A stretch of DNA of 64,000 nucleotides from Acidobacteriota bacterium. GTDB lineage: Bacteria > Acidobacteriota > Terriglobia > Bryobacterales > Bryobacteraceae. The stretch lies in assembly GCA_014584705.1 (NCBI GenBank), contig JACTMJ010000021.1, positions 124,001 to 188,000 on the forward strand, read 5' to 3'. The notes under the pieces are model-generated. The model saw only the letters and a program-made list of their open reading frames with translations, was not told where the DNA came from and did no database searches. The position numbers and the translations under genes are program-made. Shown in pieces: positions 9,852 through 17,225 of this stretch. Each line of letters begins with the position of its first letter. Within the stretch, counting starts at the first letter, position 1.

Positions 9852-10403
9852 TTATACGTATCCGTCGGATTGGGAGGCGGCAGGAATCCCAAGCAGCGTG
9901 GGGACATCTCCCGCCAGATTGCCCATTGACCGGATCGCATCCATCAAGGGCGCGCATCGCACGGTGCCGATGCCGAGAGAATACAATTCCAACTGAAGAT
10001 GCGCCACCACCAGCGCCCGTTGGAAAAGCCACTTCTGCCGCACCATTTCCGCACTGATTTGCGGATCGTCCACTTCGAGAGAAAGCAGATACGACTGAAG
10101 TGTGGAATGCAAACGAGAGAAATCCCGGGACATCATCCCGAGGTACGCACGAAAAATCCTCACCCGCTTCGCTCGCAGATCCTTGGCGATCTTGCGGTCG
10201 TAGCCTGGCTGGGTTTTCAGGAACTCGAAATCGCCCTCATCCAGAAGGCGCTCCATGGGAGCGTACGCACTCAAGGAGAAAGACTTCGCCCACTCGACAG
10301 TGACGGGAGCCTCGCTCGCTCTAAGCAGGCGACGAAGCGACACTACCAGCACGACCAGAAGGCCAACACATACTAGCCCAACAGCCGTTAGCGAGATCAT
10401 CAT
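9852..10403 (-). CDS. small membrane-anchored protein of unknown function
   Basis: The product has 183 residues. One strongly hydrophobic N-terminal segment (about 4-24) is followed by Arg-rich residues, indicating a membrane anchor with a cytosolic domain. The rest is alpha-helical and charged, with no motif recognised. It is the last of three minus-strand genes (repeat-peptide protein, seven-helix protein, this one), but a 583-nt gap and a promoter-like sequence of its own suggest separate transcription. No function can be assigned. Confidence 0.65.
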   Translation of the reverse strand: MMISLTAVGLVCVGLLVVLVVSLRRLLRASEAPVTVEWAKSFSLSAYAPMERLLDEGDFEFLKTQPGYDRKIAKDLRAKRVRIFRAYLGMMSRDFSRLHSTLQSYLLSLEVDDPQISAEMVRQKWLFQRALVVAHLQLELYSLGIGTVRCAPLMDAIRSMGNLAGDVPTLLGIPAASQSDGYV

Positions 10404-10986
10404 CGGTACTTAACCTTGCCTATCGGATAATACGATGATATCCCGCAAAAATTGGGAAGGCAATTACAATCAAAGCGTTTTTGCGCGGACCAGTACTACT
10501 GAGTCGCGCGTCGCTTCAATTTCTACCCCCAAATGAGTTAGAACCCTCCTCCCGGAGCGGCCACATCGAGGGCGGTTTCTCCCCTTCTCGGCGTATCACC
10601 CGGAGTTGAAAAGTGCCCCGGTGTCCGTTCGCATACCGACAGCACGATCCTCAAATCACCTTTTGTTTGTGTCAACTAGAGCGAATACTCACAAACTAAG
10701 GTTAGGAAGTGCTGGTTCGCTTGCACCGGTCTGACCGATCCCGGCACGGAACTTCCGAGAGCTTCGCCATCCAGGATGTCCCGGACCAGCCGGTGATCGA
10801 TCTGCCCATTTCAGTGACGGGTCAAACCGCGGTTCGATTGTCAGGAAGTAACCTGGTCTATCTGCGAATATCAGTTGGCTGCTACGCTCGCCAGAGAGTG
10901 GCGGTTTCGGAGAAAAAATCGACGATCGCGGAGGCTCAAACGAGAAGAGGCTACCAGGAATCGCTCGGCACTGAGGCGCGGAGGGG
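10404..10986. other. 583-nt gap, no convincing gene
   Basis: The gap separates two minus-strand unknown genes. It holds a promoter-like sequence next to the downstream gene and a 7-bp inverted repeat (GTTTGTG 10665-10671 with CACAAAC 10690-10696). No open frame here looks coding. Confidence 0.5.
10435..10463 (-). promoter_or_regulatory. sigma70-like promoter for the 9852-10403 gene
   Basis: On the minus strand TTGCCT is followed after 17 nt by TATCAT, about 32 nt upstream of the ATG at 10403. The match and spacing are good for a housekeeping promoter, but this is only pattern-based. Confidence 0.45.
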
Positions 10987-11811
10987 CTACAGTCGCTTGT
11001 GTGATTCCGTAAGGGAATCGTTGATCTGCCGAAGCTTCATCAACAGCAATTCGGCCTCGGGCTCTGAAACCCCGGATCTCACGGTGCGCTCCACGGTTTC
11101 ACCGGCGGGTGTGAAGAACAAGATCCACGACAGATATGCCAGTGCCAACACGCTGTTCGTGACCGCATTGATAAGGGGAATGACATCCGGCCCCCAAAAA
11201 TTCATGGTGAGGATGGTCAGCGAATTCGACAGAAACACGGTCGTGAAGAGTCCGACGTGCAAAATCGAGTTTCGACTGAGTTGCACCGGGAATATCGTAA
11301 TAAACGACACCAACAGGACCAGAAACGCGAGAAGGCTTGTATAGATCCCCCGGCGGATCACATTGGTGAGCAGGAACCACGTATTCTCCGGATCCGCGTT
11401 GAACTGCAAGTCCGGCAGGATACTGAGAACCGAGATGACGGAAGCCAGGACAAGAGAGAGCGTCAAAATCTTCCGCGAAATCGTACGGATCCCGCGGTAA
11501 CGTTGAAGCGAAAGCGAGTAGATTTCAAAGACCGCTACTACAAACGCAACGATGAGAATCGGCTCAGTCCAAAACCAGAAGTAAAAATAGGCTTCCACCG
11601 CGCTGAAGGGCTCCGGACGGAACCAAAGGTGTAGGGAGAACCCCCTATCGCGAATGAGTATCACCAAGGCTGCAGTTCGAAACGCCTGGAAACAGACCCA
11701 GAAGAAAAACGCCCGGTAGCGAAGATGTAGACCATTCCAAACCAACCGGGCAACTAGGACCGCGAGCAATAAGACATTGGTGAACGAGAGAACAAGGTTG
11801 AACTCGGCCAC
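10987..11811 (-). CDS. seven-helix integral membrane protein, unknown function
   Basis: The 274-residue product has seven clear hydrophobic segments (about residues 6-26, 33-53, 71-97, 110-130, 150-172, 182-206 and 212-236) and a short hydrophilic C-terminal tail of some 38 residues that could form a coiled coil. The arrangement resembles the free-standing 7TM sensor modules found on histidine kinases, but no kinase or cyclase domain follows. It lies 201 nt downstream of the repeat-peptide gene on the same strand. A receptor or transport role is possible but unproven. No known family was recognised. Confidence 0.75.
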   Translation of the reverse strand: MAEFNLVLSFTNVLLLAVLVARLVWNGLHLRYRAFFFWVCFQAFRTAALVILIRDRGFSLHLWFRPEPFSAVEAYFYFWFWTEPILIVAFVVAVFEIYSLSLQRYRGIRTISRKILTLSLVLASVISVLSILPDLQFNADPENTWFLLTNVIRRGIYTSLLAFLVLLVSFITIFPVQLSRNSILHVGLFTTVFLSNSLTILTMNFWGPDVIPLINAVTNSVLALAYLSWILFFTPAGETVERTVRSGVSEPEAELLLMKLRQINDSLTESHKRL

Positions 11812-12012
11812 GCGATGCCTCCCGCCTTATATGGTACCAGCCAAGAGGTCCACATCAAGTCGAACTTCCAAGGATGGGTATCCGTGCATTCGGTAAAGGG
11901 GCCCAATTAGACGGAAAGATGGGACGCATTGGTCCCATCTCTCTCAACTTCAGACTCGGAACGATTCCACTTCCTGAATTCCTCGTTCGAGCGGACCCAC
12001 CGAGATTCACGC

Positions 12013-12534
12013 CTATGCGGCGTCCTTCCGGGGCCAGCAGCGCTTGTCGCCGGGCCAGCAGGTGGGGGTCTGCTCACTATCCTGGCTCACTTCCACGACT
12101 TCCTTCCGGGGCCAGCAGCGCTTGTCACCGGGCCAGCAGGTCGGAGTCTGCTCACTATCCTGGCTCACTTCCACGACTTCCTTGCGGGGCCAGCAGCGCT
12201 TGTCGCCGGGCCAGCAGGTCGGGGTCTGCTCGCTATCCTGGCTCACTTCCACGGCGTCCTTCCGGGGCCAGCAGCGCTTGTCACCGGGCCAGCAGGTGGG
12301 GGTCTGCTCACTATCCTGGCTCACTTCCACAGCGTCCTTTCGGGGCCAGCAGCGCTTGTCACCGGGCCAGCAGGTGGGAGTCTGCCCGGTATTCAGATCA
12401 GCGGTGGAATTCGATTGCAGCGCTGAAGCGACAAGAGGTACGGTAGAAGTAGTCCGTGCGTCGACGGAAGCGAACAAACCGCAGGTTAGCAGTGCGGTCG
12501 TTACCATTACTACTAGAACTGTTCCGAGTTTCAT
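12013..12534 (-). CDS. secreted multi-repeat Cys/Trp peptide precursor (novel)
   Basis: The 173-residue product has an N-terminal signal peptide (Lys2, hydrophobic 4-20, likely cleavage after SVDA at about 26), a Thr/Ser-rich linker to about residue 50, then five tandem 26-residue units. Each unit reads QTPTCWPGDKRCWPRK followed by an acidic spacer such as DAVEVSQDSE. The last unit is cut short after DAA. Each core has two Cys, two Trp, and Lys-Arg and Arg-Lys pairs. The core itself looks like a duplicated half (CWPGDK/CWPRK). All five cores are identical in protein, and only the spacer varies (DA or EV). A lipobox-like LLTC at 15-18 is not canonical. It is suggested to be a precursor of several identical secreted peptides, or a repetitive disulfide-bonded secreted protein. 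No family is known to me. Confidence 0.75.
   Translation of the reverse strand: MKLGTVLVVMVTTALLTCGLFASVDARTTSTVPLVASALQSNSTADLNTGQTPTCWPGDKRCWPRKDAVEVSQDSEQTPTCWPGDKRCWPRKDAVEVSQDSEQTPTCWPGDKRCWPRKEVVEVSQDSEQTPTCWPGDKRCWPRKEVVEVSQDSEQTPTCWPGDKRCWPRKDAA
12016..12384 (-). repeat. five tandem 78-bp coding repeats
   Basis: Units lie at 12307-12384, 12229-12306, 12151-12228, 12073-12150 and 12016-12072 (the last is 57 nt). The period is exactly 78 nt, equal to 26 codons, so the array keeps the reading frame. Copies differ mainly at third codon positions. Confidence 0.95.
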
Positions 12535-12692
12535 ACGTGGTATCCGGTAGTCCGTTTTAGAACTGTTTTGCCCTTTGTTGGGCTTGTCTCAAGGCTACGT
12601 CCGGGAGAGGATAGACTAGGGGAAAGACCTAGAGATTTTCTAATTCTGGAACGTTAGTAGTCCGGGTACCCGGGGCAAGGTTTCAGGCAGGA

Positions 12693-13181
12693 ATGGTTCC
12701 GGCAGGGAACCAGGGAAGCGAATTGACCACGACAACGCATCGCCAGGCTGATCTCCAACTCGTCTACGACGATTTGGTCCGGGCGTCGTTGTCGATAATC
12801 CCCACTTGCTATGGACGGCTCGTTTACCTTACTTCGTTACGGGACCCCAACACGGGCCGCTACGAGCACTACCTGCTCGAAGAATCTTACGGCGCCAGCT
12901 TGGTTCAGGCGGCATTGGAGGGGATCCACATCCAGAGTTATCGCTCCTGGGTCGCCATGAACCTGGAGCAAAAGCGGGCTGACCTCTATCTCTATCTGAT
13001 TTCCCTCTCTTCTGATAAGCGGCAGGTCTTGCAAACCTGGCTCATCACGGCTCCCTACCGCGCTCTCATTCCGTTGCACACCCAACCGGTGGAGCGCGAT
13101 GTTTTCCTATCCGATATGCAAATCCTGCTCGATCTCCTCATGAACGAGTTCGGAATTGAGGGGCCTGAAGGCGCGGCATAG
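12693..13181 (+). CDS. conserved-looking protein of unknown function
   Basis: This is a 162-residue soluble protein with no signal peptide or membrane segment, of mixed alpha/beta character, and no motif was recognised. ATG 12693 is one start; a TTG at 12723 preceded by GGGAAG is an alternative giving 152 residues. It is divergent from the repeat-peptide gene, and its last 44 nt overlap, tail to tail, the end of the XRE regulator gene. The overlap and lack of spacing suggest an old, stable arrangement. Function unknown. Confidence 0.65.
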   Translation: MVPAGNQGSELTTTTHRQADLQLVYDDLVRASLSIIPTCYGRLVYLTSLRDPNTGRYEHYLLEESYGASLVQAALEGIHIQSYRSWVAMNLEQKRADLYLYLISLSSDKRQVLQTWLITAPYRALIPLHTQPVERDVFLSDMQILLDLLMNEFGIEGPEGAA

Positions 13182-13923
13182 CCACGGCGGCAACTTCCCC
13201 CACCACATCGACCTCCCCCGGGTTCGAAAAGCACTGCGGCGCCGCGGTGGAAGACGGATGCGGGAGAGCCATAATTTCCCCGTCTTCAAAGCTGCACCAG
13301 CGGCACATGAACCCGTTCCGGGTCTCCAGAAAATAGATCGGACGTTCCGCCAGATTGCGCCAGCCGGAGCGAGCGATCTTCTTCCGCGAATCGTCAATCA
13401 GCACCAGTGAACGCGGGGGAAGCAGCGGCGACATCGCATCGTCACGCTCTCCGACAATCCCTACACGGATCGACCGCGGCTTGGGCACGCCCAGAAGCGC
13501 ATAGGTAAGCCATCCATCCACGCCGGAGTCTCGCGGAAGCACCCTGGTAAAGCTCACGTCGAATTCCTCCCGGTCCTTGGCGACACTCTCTTCCTTCAAT
13601 GCCGCGGGTGTCGCGTCCATCGAAAGGAGATTCGTCGATCGCGACGGGCTGAGCAGACTATCCTCTTCCAGGTGGTTCAGCGGCAGGCCGTAGCGACGCA
13701 GTACATCCAGCGGATTCAACCGGTAGATCGCGCAAAGACTGTAGAGGCGATACAGTGTGGGAAGCGTGCCCTTGTTCTCAATGTCCGCGAGACGGCTGAG
13801 AGCGATCACGTAATCGTCGCTGCCGCGACGCCGGGCGATTTCGTGACTTGCCGCCTCCACGTCCCGGTACCGCAGGTTGAGCTTCTCTCTGATCTTTTTT
13901 AGGGAAATTCCAGGACTTTCCAT
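13138..13923 (-). CDS. XRE-family regulator with degenerate S24/LexA-like domain
   Basis: The 261-residue product has an N-terminal Cro/C1-type helix-turn-helix (about residues 8-75) and a C-terminal S24-like fold (about 150-250). The S24 serine motif, normally DSM followed by P, reads here DDAMSPLLPP: the catalytic Ser is replaced by Ala, so self-cleavage is unlikely. It would then act as a DNA-binding regulator with a ligand- or dimer-type sensor domain. It overlaps the unknown gene 12693-13181 tail to tail and is divergent from ubiX. It may control genes of this accessory stretch, which is inference. Confidence 0.75.
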   Translation of the reverse strand: MESPGISLKKIREKLNLRYRDVEAASHEIARRRGSDDYVIALSRLADIENKGTLPTLYRLYSLCAIYRLNPLDVLRRYGLPLNHLEEDSLLSPSRSTNLLSMDATPAALKEESVAKDREEFDVSFTRVLPRDSGVDGWLTYALLGVPKPRSIRVGIVGERDDAMSPLLPPRSLVLIDDSRKKIARSGWRNLAERPIYFLETRNGFMCRWCSFEDGEIMALPHPSSTAAPQCFSNPGEVDVVGEVAAVAMPRLQAPQFRTRS

Positions 13924-14066
13924 GGTCGATTCTCGGTGTGCTCATTCAGCCCATTGACTTGCGTGCCAAACTGAATGCCTAACTTGTATAAGGAGTTCTA
14001 GCTCGGGCCACTCCATCCTACCCCATTCGTTCTGAAAACAGAACAAGAAAGTTGAAATTTTGTTTC

Positions 14067-14648
14067 ATGAAAATTGTTGTGGCGATCACCGGAGCCAGCG
14101 GCTCCATTTACGGACTGAGAATGTTGCAAAAGCTTCGGCTGCGGGGCGGTGTCGAAATCCACCTGGTGATGAGCCGTTCGGGAGAGCGCACGCTGCATAT
14201 TGAGACCGGCATGCGCGCGGCCGATCTGAAAGCCCTGGCGGATTTCCACTATCCGTTCGAGGATATCGGCTGCCGGCTCGCCAGCGGCAGTTTCCTCACG
14301 GACGGCATGGTGGTCGCGCCGTGCTCCATTCATACGATGTCCGCCATCGCAGCCGGCATTTCCGACAACCTTGTCGTTCGGGCGGCCGACGTCACGCTCA
14401 AGGAACGGCGGCGGCTGGTGCTGATGGTTCGCGAAACGCCCTTCCACCTTGGCCATCTGCGGACCATGGTGGCTCTCAGTGAAATGGGCGCCATCCTCGC
14501 TCCGCCAATCCCCGCGTTCTATCATCAGCCGAAGGAGATCCTCGATCTGGTGGACCACAGCGTGGACCGCGTGCTGGACCTGCTGGGCTGCCCGTCGGCC
14601 GACGCCAAACGCTGGGATGCTCCAGGGCGAGGCATTCCGCCCGCGTAA
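14067..14648 (+). CDS. ubiX: flavin prenyltransferase UbiX
   Basis: UbiX joins a dimethylallyl group to FMN to make the prenyl-FMN cofactor of UbiD-type decarboxylases. ATG 14067 gives the typical start (MKIVVAITGASGSIYG) with the FMN-binding GASGS loop. A TTG 15 nt upstream is possible but unneeded. SFLTDGMVVAPCS and the C-terminal RETPFHLGHLRTM region match the family, and the length of 193 is typical. No ubiD lies in the window. Prephenate dehydratase follows in the same direction after about 95 nt. Confidence 0.93.
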   Translation: MKIVVAITGASGSIYGLRMLQKLRLRGGVEIHLVMSRSGERTLHIETGMRAADLKALADFHYPFEDIGCRLASGSFLTDGMVVAPCSIHTMSAIAAGISDNLVVRAADVTLKERRRLVLMVRETPFHLGHLRTMVALSEMGAILAPPIPAFYHQPKEILDLVDHSVDRVLDLLGCPSADAKRWDAPGRGIPPA

Positions 14649-14743
14649 CGTCCTCTCCGTTGAATAATGGGGGAAGTGCCGTGGCGGGGATCGTCCCGCT
14701 GGGGCGCTTTCGCGATCTCGCACAGTGAGGGAAAAGAGCAGGA

Positions 14744-15613
14744 ATGGCGCACAAAAAGAAGGGCAACCGCATTCGGGCCGGTTTTCAGGGAGAGTTTGGA
14801 GCTTTCAGCCAGGAGGCAACGATCAAACTGCTGGGAGCCCAGGCGGAGGCTGTCCCGTTCCCCCGGTTCACCGACGTTTTCGACGCCCTGGTTGCCGGCG
14901 ATCTGAATTATGCGGTGATCCCCATGGAGAATACCTTGCATGGGTCGGTCTATGAGAACTTCGATAACCTGCTTCGGTATGAGTGCCGCATCCATGCCGA
15001 AACAACCATTCGCATCAGTCACAACCTCATGGCGCCACCAGGCGTGCCCTTTCGCAAGATCACGCACGTCTATTCGCATCCCGTGGCACTGAACCAGTGT
15101 CTGGACTTTTTCCGCAATCATCCGCGGATTACCAAGGAAATCTATTACGACACGGCGGGAAGCGCCCGCATGGTGATGGCGGACCGTCCCGAAGGCGCGG
15201 CGGCCATTGCATCGGCAAGTGCGGCGGAGATCTATGGCGCCTCGATCCTGAAGCGCGGCATTGAAGACGACCGGCAGAACTTCACGCGCTTTTTCCTGTT
15301 GGCCCGGGGCGGCGACGCCACCCCCGTACGTTCCCCAAAGGACCGAAAGACCGAATGGAAGACGTCGATCGTATTCAGCGTCCCCAACCAAGCGGGCAGC
15401 CTCTTCCGCTCCGTGGCGGCTTTTGCCCTGCGCGATTTGAGCCTCACGAAAATTTCGTCCCGCCCGTTGCGCGGGAAGCCCTTCGATTACCTGTTCTACC
15501 TGGACGTCCTGGGCCATGTGGAGGACCCCGCCCTGTCCAATGCGTTGCGGCACCTCGGTGAACTTGCGGATATGATGAAGATTCTCGGCTGCTACCCAAA
15601 AGGGGATTGGTAA
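14744..15613 (+). CDS. pheA: prephenate dehydratase
   Basis: This monofunctional prephenate dehydratase (289 residues) converts prephenate to phenylpyruvate in phenylalanine synthesis. The periplasmic-binding-like catalytic half (about 12-190) holds the conserved TRF triplet (181-183, in NFTRFFLL) and ENTLHGSVYENFD. A C-terminal ACT domain (about 205-285) with a GSLFRSVAAFALRDLSLTKI-type segment should bind phenylalanine for feedback inhibition. No chorismate mutase domain is attached. The N-terminus is short and basic. Confidence 0.94.
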   Translation: MAHKKKGNRIRAGFQGEFGAFSQEATIKLLGAQAEAVPFPRFTDVFDALVAGDLNYAVIPMENTLHGSVYENFDNLLRYECRIHAETTIRISHNLMAPPGVPFRKITHVYSHPVALNQCLDFFRNHPRITKEIYYDTAGSARMVMADRPEGAAAIASASAAEIYGASILKRGIEDDRQNFTRFFLLARGGDATPVRSPKDRKTEWKTSIVFSVPNQAGSLFRSVAAFALRDLSLTKISSRPLRGKPFDYLFYLDVLGHVEDPALSNALRHLGELADMMKILGCYPKGDW

Positions 15614-15688
15614 CCGGGCGGGTAGGCGGAAGACACCGCACTTCCCGAAGATCTGTTCTCCCGAGACGCTCCGGAGGATGCTTATCCC

Positions 15689-16627
15689 ATGCAGTCCCGC
15701 ATCGTTTCCCTGCTGCCCGGCGCGACGGAAGTCGTCGCCGCGCTGGGGCTCGGCAGTTCGCTCGTGGCGCGTTCCCACGAATGCGACTACCCCGCCGACG
15801 TCCGCCGGCTGCCCGCGTGCACGGCCCGGGAGTTTGAAGTAACAGAATCCACGCCCGGAATTCAGTTGCGCGCCACGGCGGCCGGGTACCGTGCTTTGAG
15901 CCGCTTCGACGTCGACTGGGACCTGCTGCGCGGCCTGCGTCCCACGCACATCTTCACTGAGACCTGCTGCGAATCCCATGGCGTGGAGAAGGAAGTCCTC
16001 GAAGATATTCTGCGCAAGGAACTGTTTGAGACGCCGGTTCTCTTCAATCATTCTTCGAGATCGCTGCCGGGAGTAATCGAAGAGATCCGCGCGGCGGGTT
16101 TTGCGCTGGGCGTGCCTGCCCGGGGAGATGCGCTGGCCGCATCCTTGACGGAGCGAATCGGGCGCATTGGCGAACGCGCGAAACAGCCCGGTTCGAGCAC
16201 GCCCATCGTGGCGTGCCTCGAGTGGCTGCAACCGTTCATGCTGGCGGAAGGCTGGATGCCGGAATTGGTCCGTCTCGCCGGCGGAGTGCCCGCGGTTCAC
16301 ACGGGGAACTCCGTTTCCCCCTGGATGGATTGGGGCGATCTCCTGGCCATTGATCCCGATGTCATTGTGTCCATGCCTTGCGGCTGGCATCTGCCCCGCG
16401 CCGTCGCGGAGACCCGCCATGCGGCGCAGCGGCCGGACTGGAAACATCTGCGGGCGGTTCGCCGGAACCAGGTCTATGTCGTCGATAGCTCGGGCTATTT
16501 CAGCCGGCCCGGTCCGCGGCTCGCGGAGTCTTTGGAGATTCTGGCGGAGATTCTCGCACCGGAGATCTTCGCCCCGCGCTATCAGGGCGAGGGCTGGATC
16601 CGCTTCGAAACCGGTGCGCATCATTGA
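15689..16627 (+). CDS. BtuF-like (class III) binding-protein fold, cytosolic
   Basis: The 312-residue protein has the two-lobed fold of helical-backbone metal- and cobalamin-binding proteins: it opens with RIVSLLPGATEVVAALGL and continues with SHECDYP, as in BtuF homologs. It has no signal peptide, so it appears to be cytosolic. Three Cys residues (HEC, TETCC) lie in the N-terminal lobe. Such stand-alone proteins are often annotated as cobalamin-binding, but their role is not established. It is distinct from the secreted BtuF at 47326, shares no operon with transporter genes and has no riboswitch upstream. Confidence 0.78.
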   Translation: MQSRIVSLLPGATEVVAALGLGSSLVARSHECDYPADVRRLPACTAREFEVTESTPGIQLRATAAGYRALSRFDVDWDLLRGLRPTHIFTETCCESHGVEKEVLEDILRKELFETPVLFNHSSRSLPGVIEEIRAAGFALGVPARGDALAASLTERIGRIGERAKQPGSSTPIVACLEWLQPFMLAEGWMPELVRLAGGVPAVHTGNSVSPWMDWGDLLAIDPDVIVSMPCGWHLPRAVAETRHAAQRPDWKHLRAVRRNQVYVVDSSGYFSRPGPRLAESLEILAEILAPEIFAPRYQGEGWIRFETGAHH

Positions 16628-16777
16628 CCGGAGCTTCTCGAACGCTTCCCCGTCGCCGCGATCTCTCCGTTTGCGGATACGCCCGAAGCGGCGGGTCCGT
16701 CACGCTTCTTCGCCTCTTCGCATCCCTGGTAATAGGAAGCCAATTCCGCAACAGCCGGAGTTGGGGGAGGATCCAGG

Positions 16778-17158
16778 ATGCTATTTGAACTGAAATCGAA
16801 CAAGTCTCTGGCGGAAATCGGGAAGGCTCTGGAAGAATCGGCCGCCCGGCATCAGTTCGGAGTCGTGGCGGTGCATGATCTGAAGGCCACGATGGCGAAA
16901 AAGGGCGTCGACTACGACGGCGACTGCGTGATCTACGAAGTCTGCAATCCGCACCAGGCGAAGAAGGTGCTCGAAGCGAACGGAGCAATCTCCGTGGCGC
17001 TGCCTTGCCGCATCTCGGTCTACCGTAGCGGCGGCGAATTCCGCATCGCCACGCTGCTGCCTACGGAATTGCTCGGGCTTTTCCGCAGTCCGGAACTCGA
17101 TCCGGTGGCCAAGGAAGTGGAGCAGGTGATGGTGGCAATGATGCGCGACGCAGCGTAA
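16778..17158 (+). CDS. DUF302 domain protein
   Basis: The 126-residue protein consists almost wholly of a DUF302 domain. The pattern includes the N-terminal helix SLAEIGKALEESAARHQFGV, the central VCNPHQAKKVLEAN and the strand motif ALPCRISVYRSGGEFRIATL. DUF302 proteins are small, probably soluble and of unknown biochemical role. A GGGGGAGGA-like site lies upstream of the ATG. Its stop faces the peroxiredoxin gene across a hairpin. Confidence 0.88.
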   Translation: MLFELKSNKSLAEIGKALEESAARHQFGVVAVHDLKATMAKKGVDYDGDCVIYEVCNPHQAKKVLEANGAISVALPCRISVYRSGGEFRIATLLPTELLGLFRSPELDPVAKEVEQVMVAMMRDAA

Positions 17159-17174
17159 ACCGCAAGAAAGAATC

Positions 17175-17208
17175 GGCCGGCGTCCACGCTCGCACGGGCA
17201 CGCCGGCC
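17175..17208. terminator. hairpin between convergent genes
   Basis: A perfect 9-bp inverted repeat (GGCCGGCGT ... ACGCCGGCC) with a 16-nt loop lies between the stops of the DUF302 and peroxiredoxin genes. It could end transcription from both sides, though no U-tract is evident. Confidence 0.5.
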
Positions 17209-17225
17209 TGAGAATTCCGGAAGCG

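Noticed and set aside
10709..11344. A 211-codon plus-strand frame overlapping the seven-helix protein
   Set aside because: The minus-strand product has seven clean membrane helices; the plus-strand one has no structure.
12016..12384. CRISPR-like array
   Set aside because: Units are contiguous with no unique spacers and keep the reading frame. They are coding repeats.
12044..12550. A plus-strand repeat protein opposite the Cys/Trp repeat gene
   Set aside because: A 78-bp in-frame repeat opens several frames. Only the minus-strand one has a signal peptide and a core unchanged by third-position variation.
14525..16624. A 699-codon open frame on the minus strand
   Set aside because: It lies opposite ubiX, prephenate dehydratase and the BtuF-like gene, has no family motif, and arises from high G+C codon bias.
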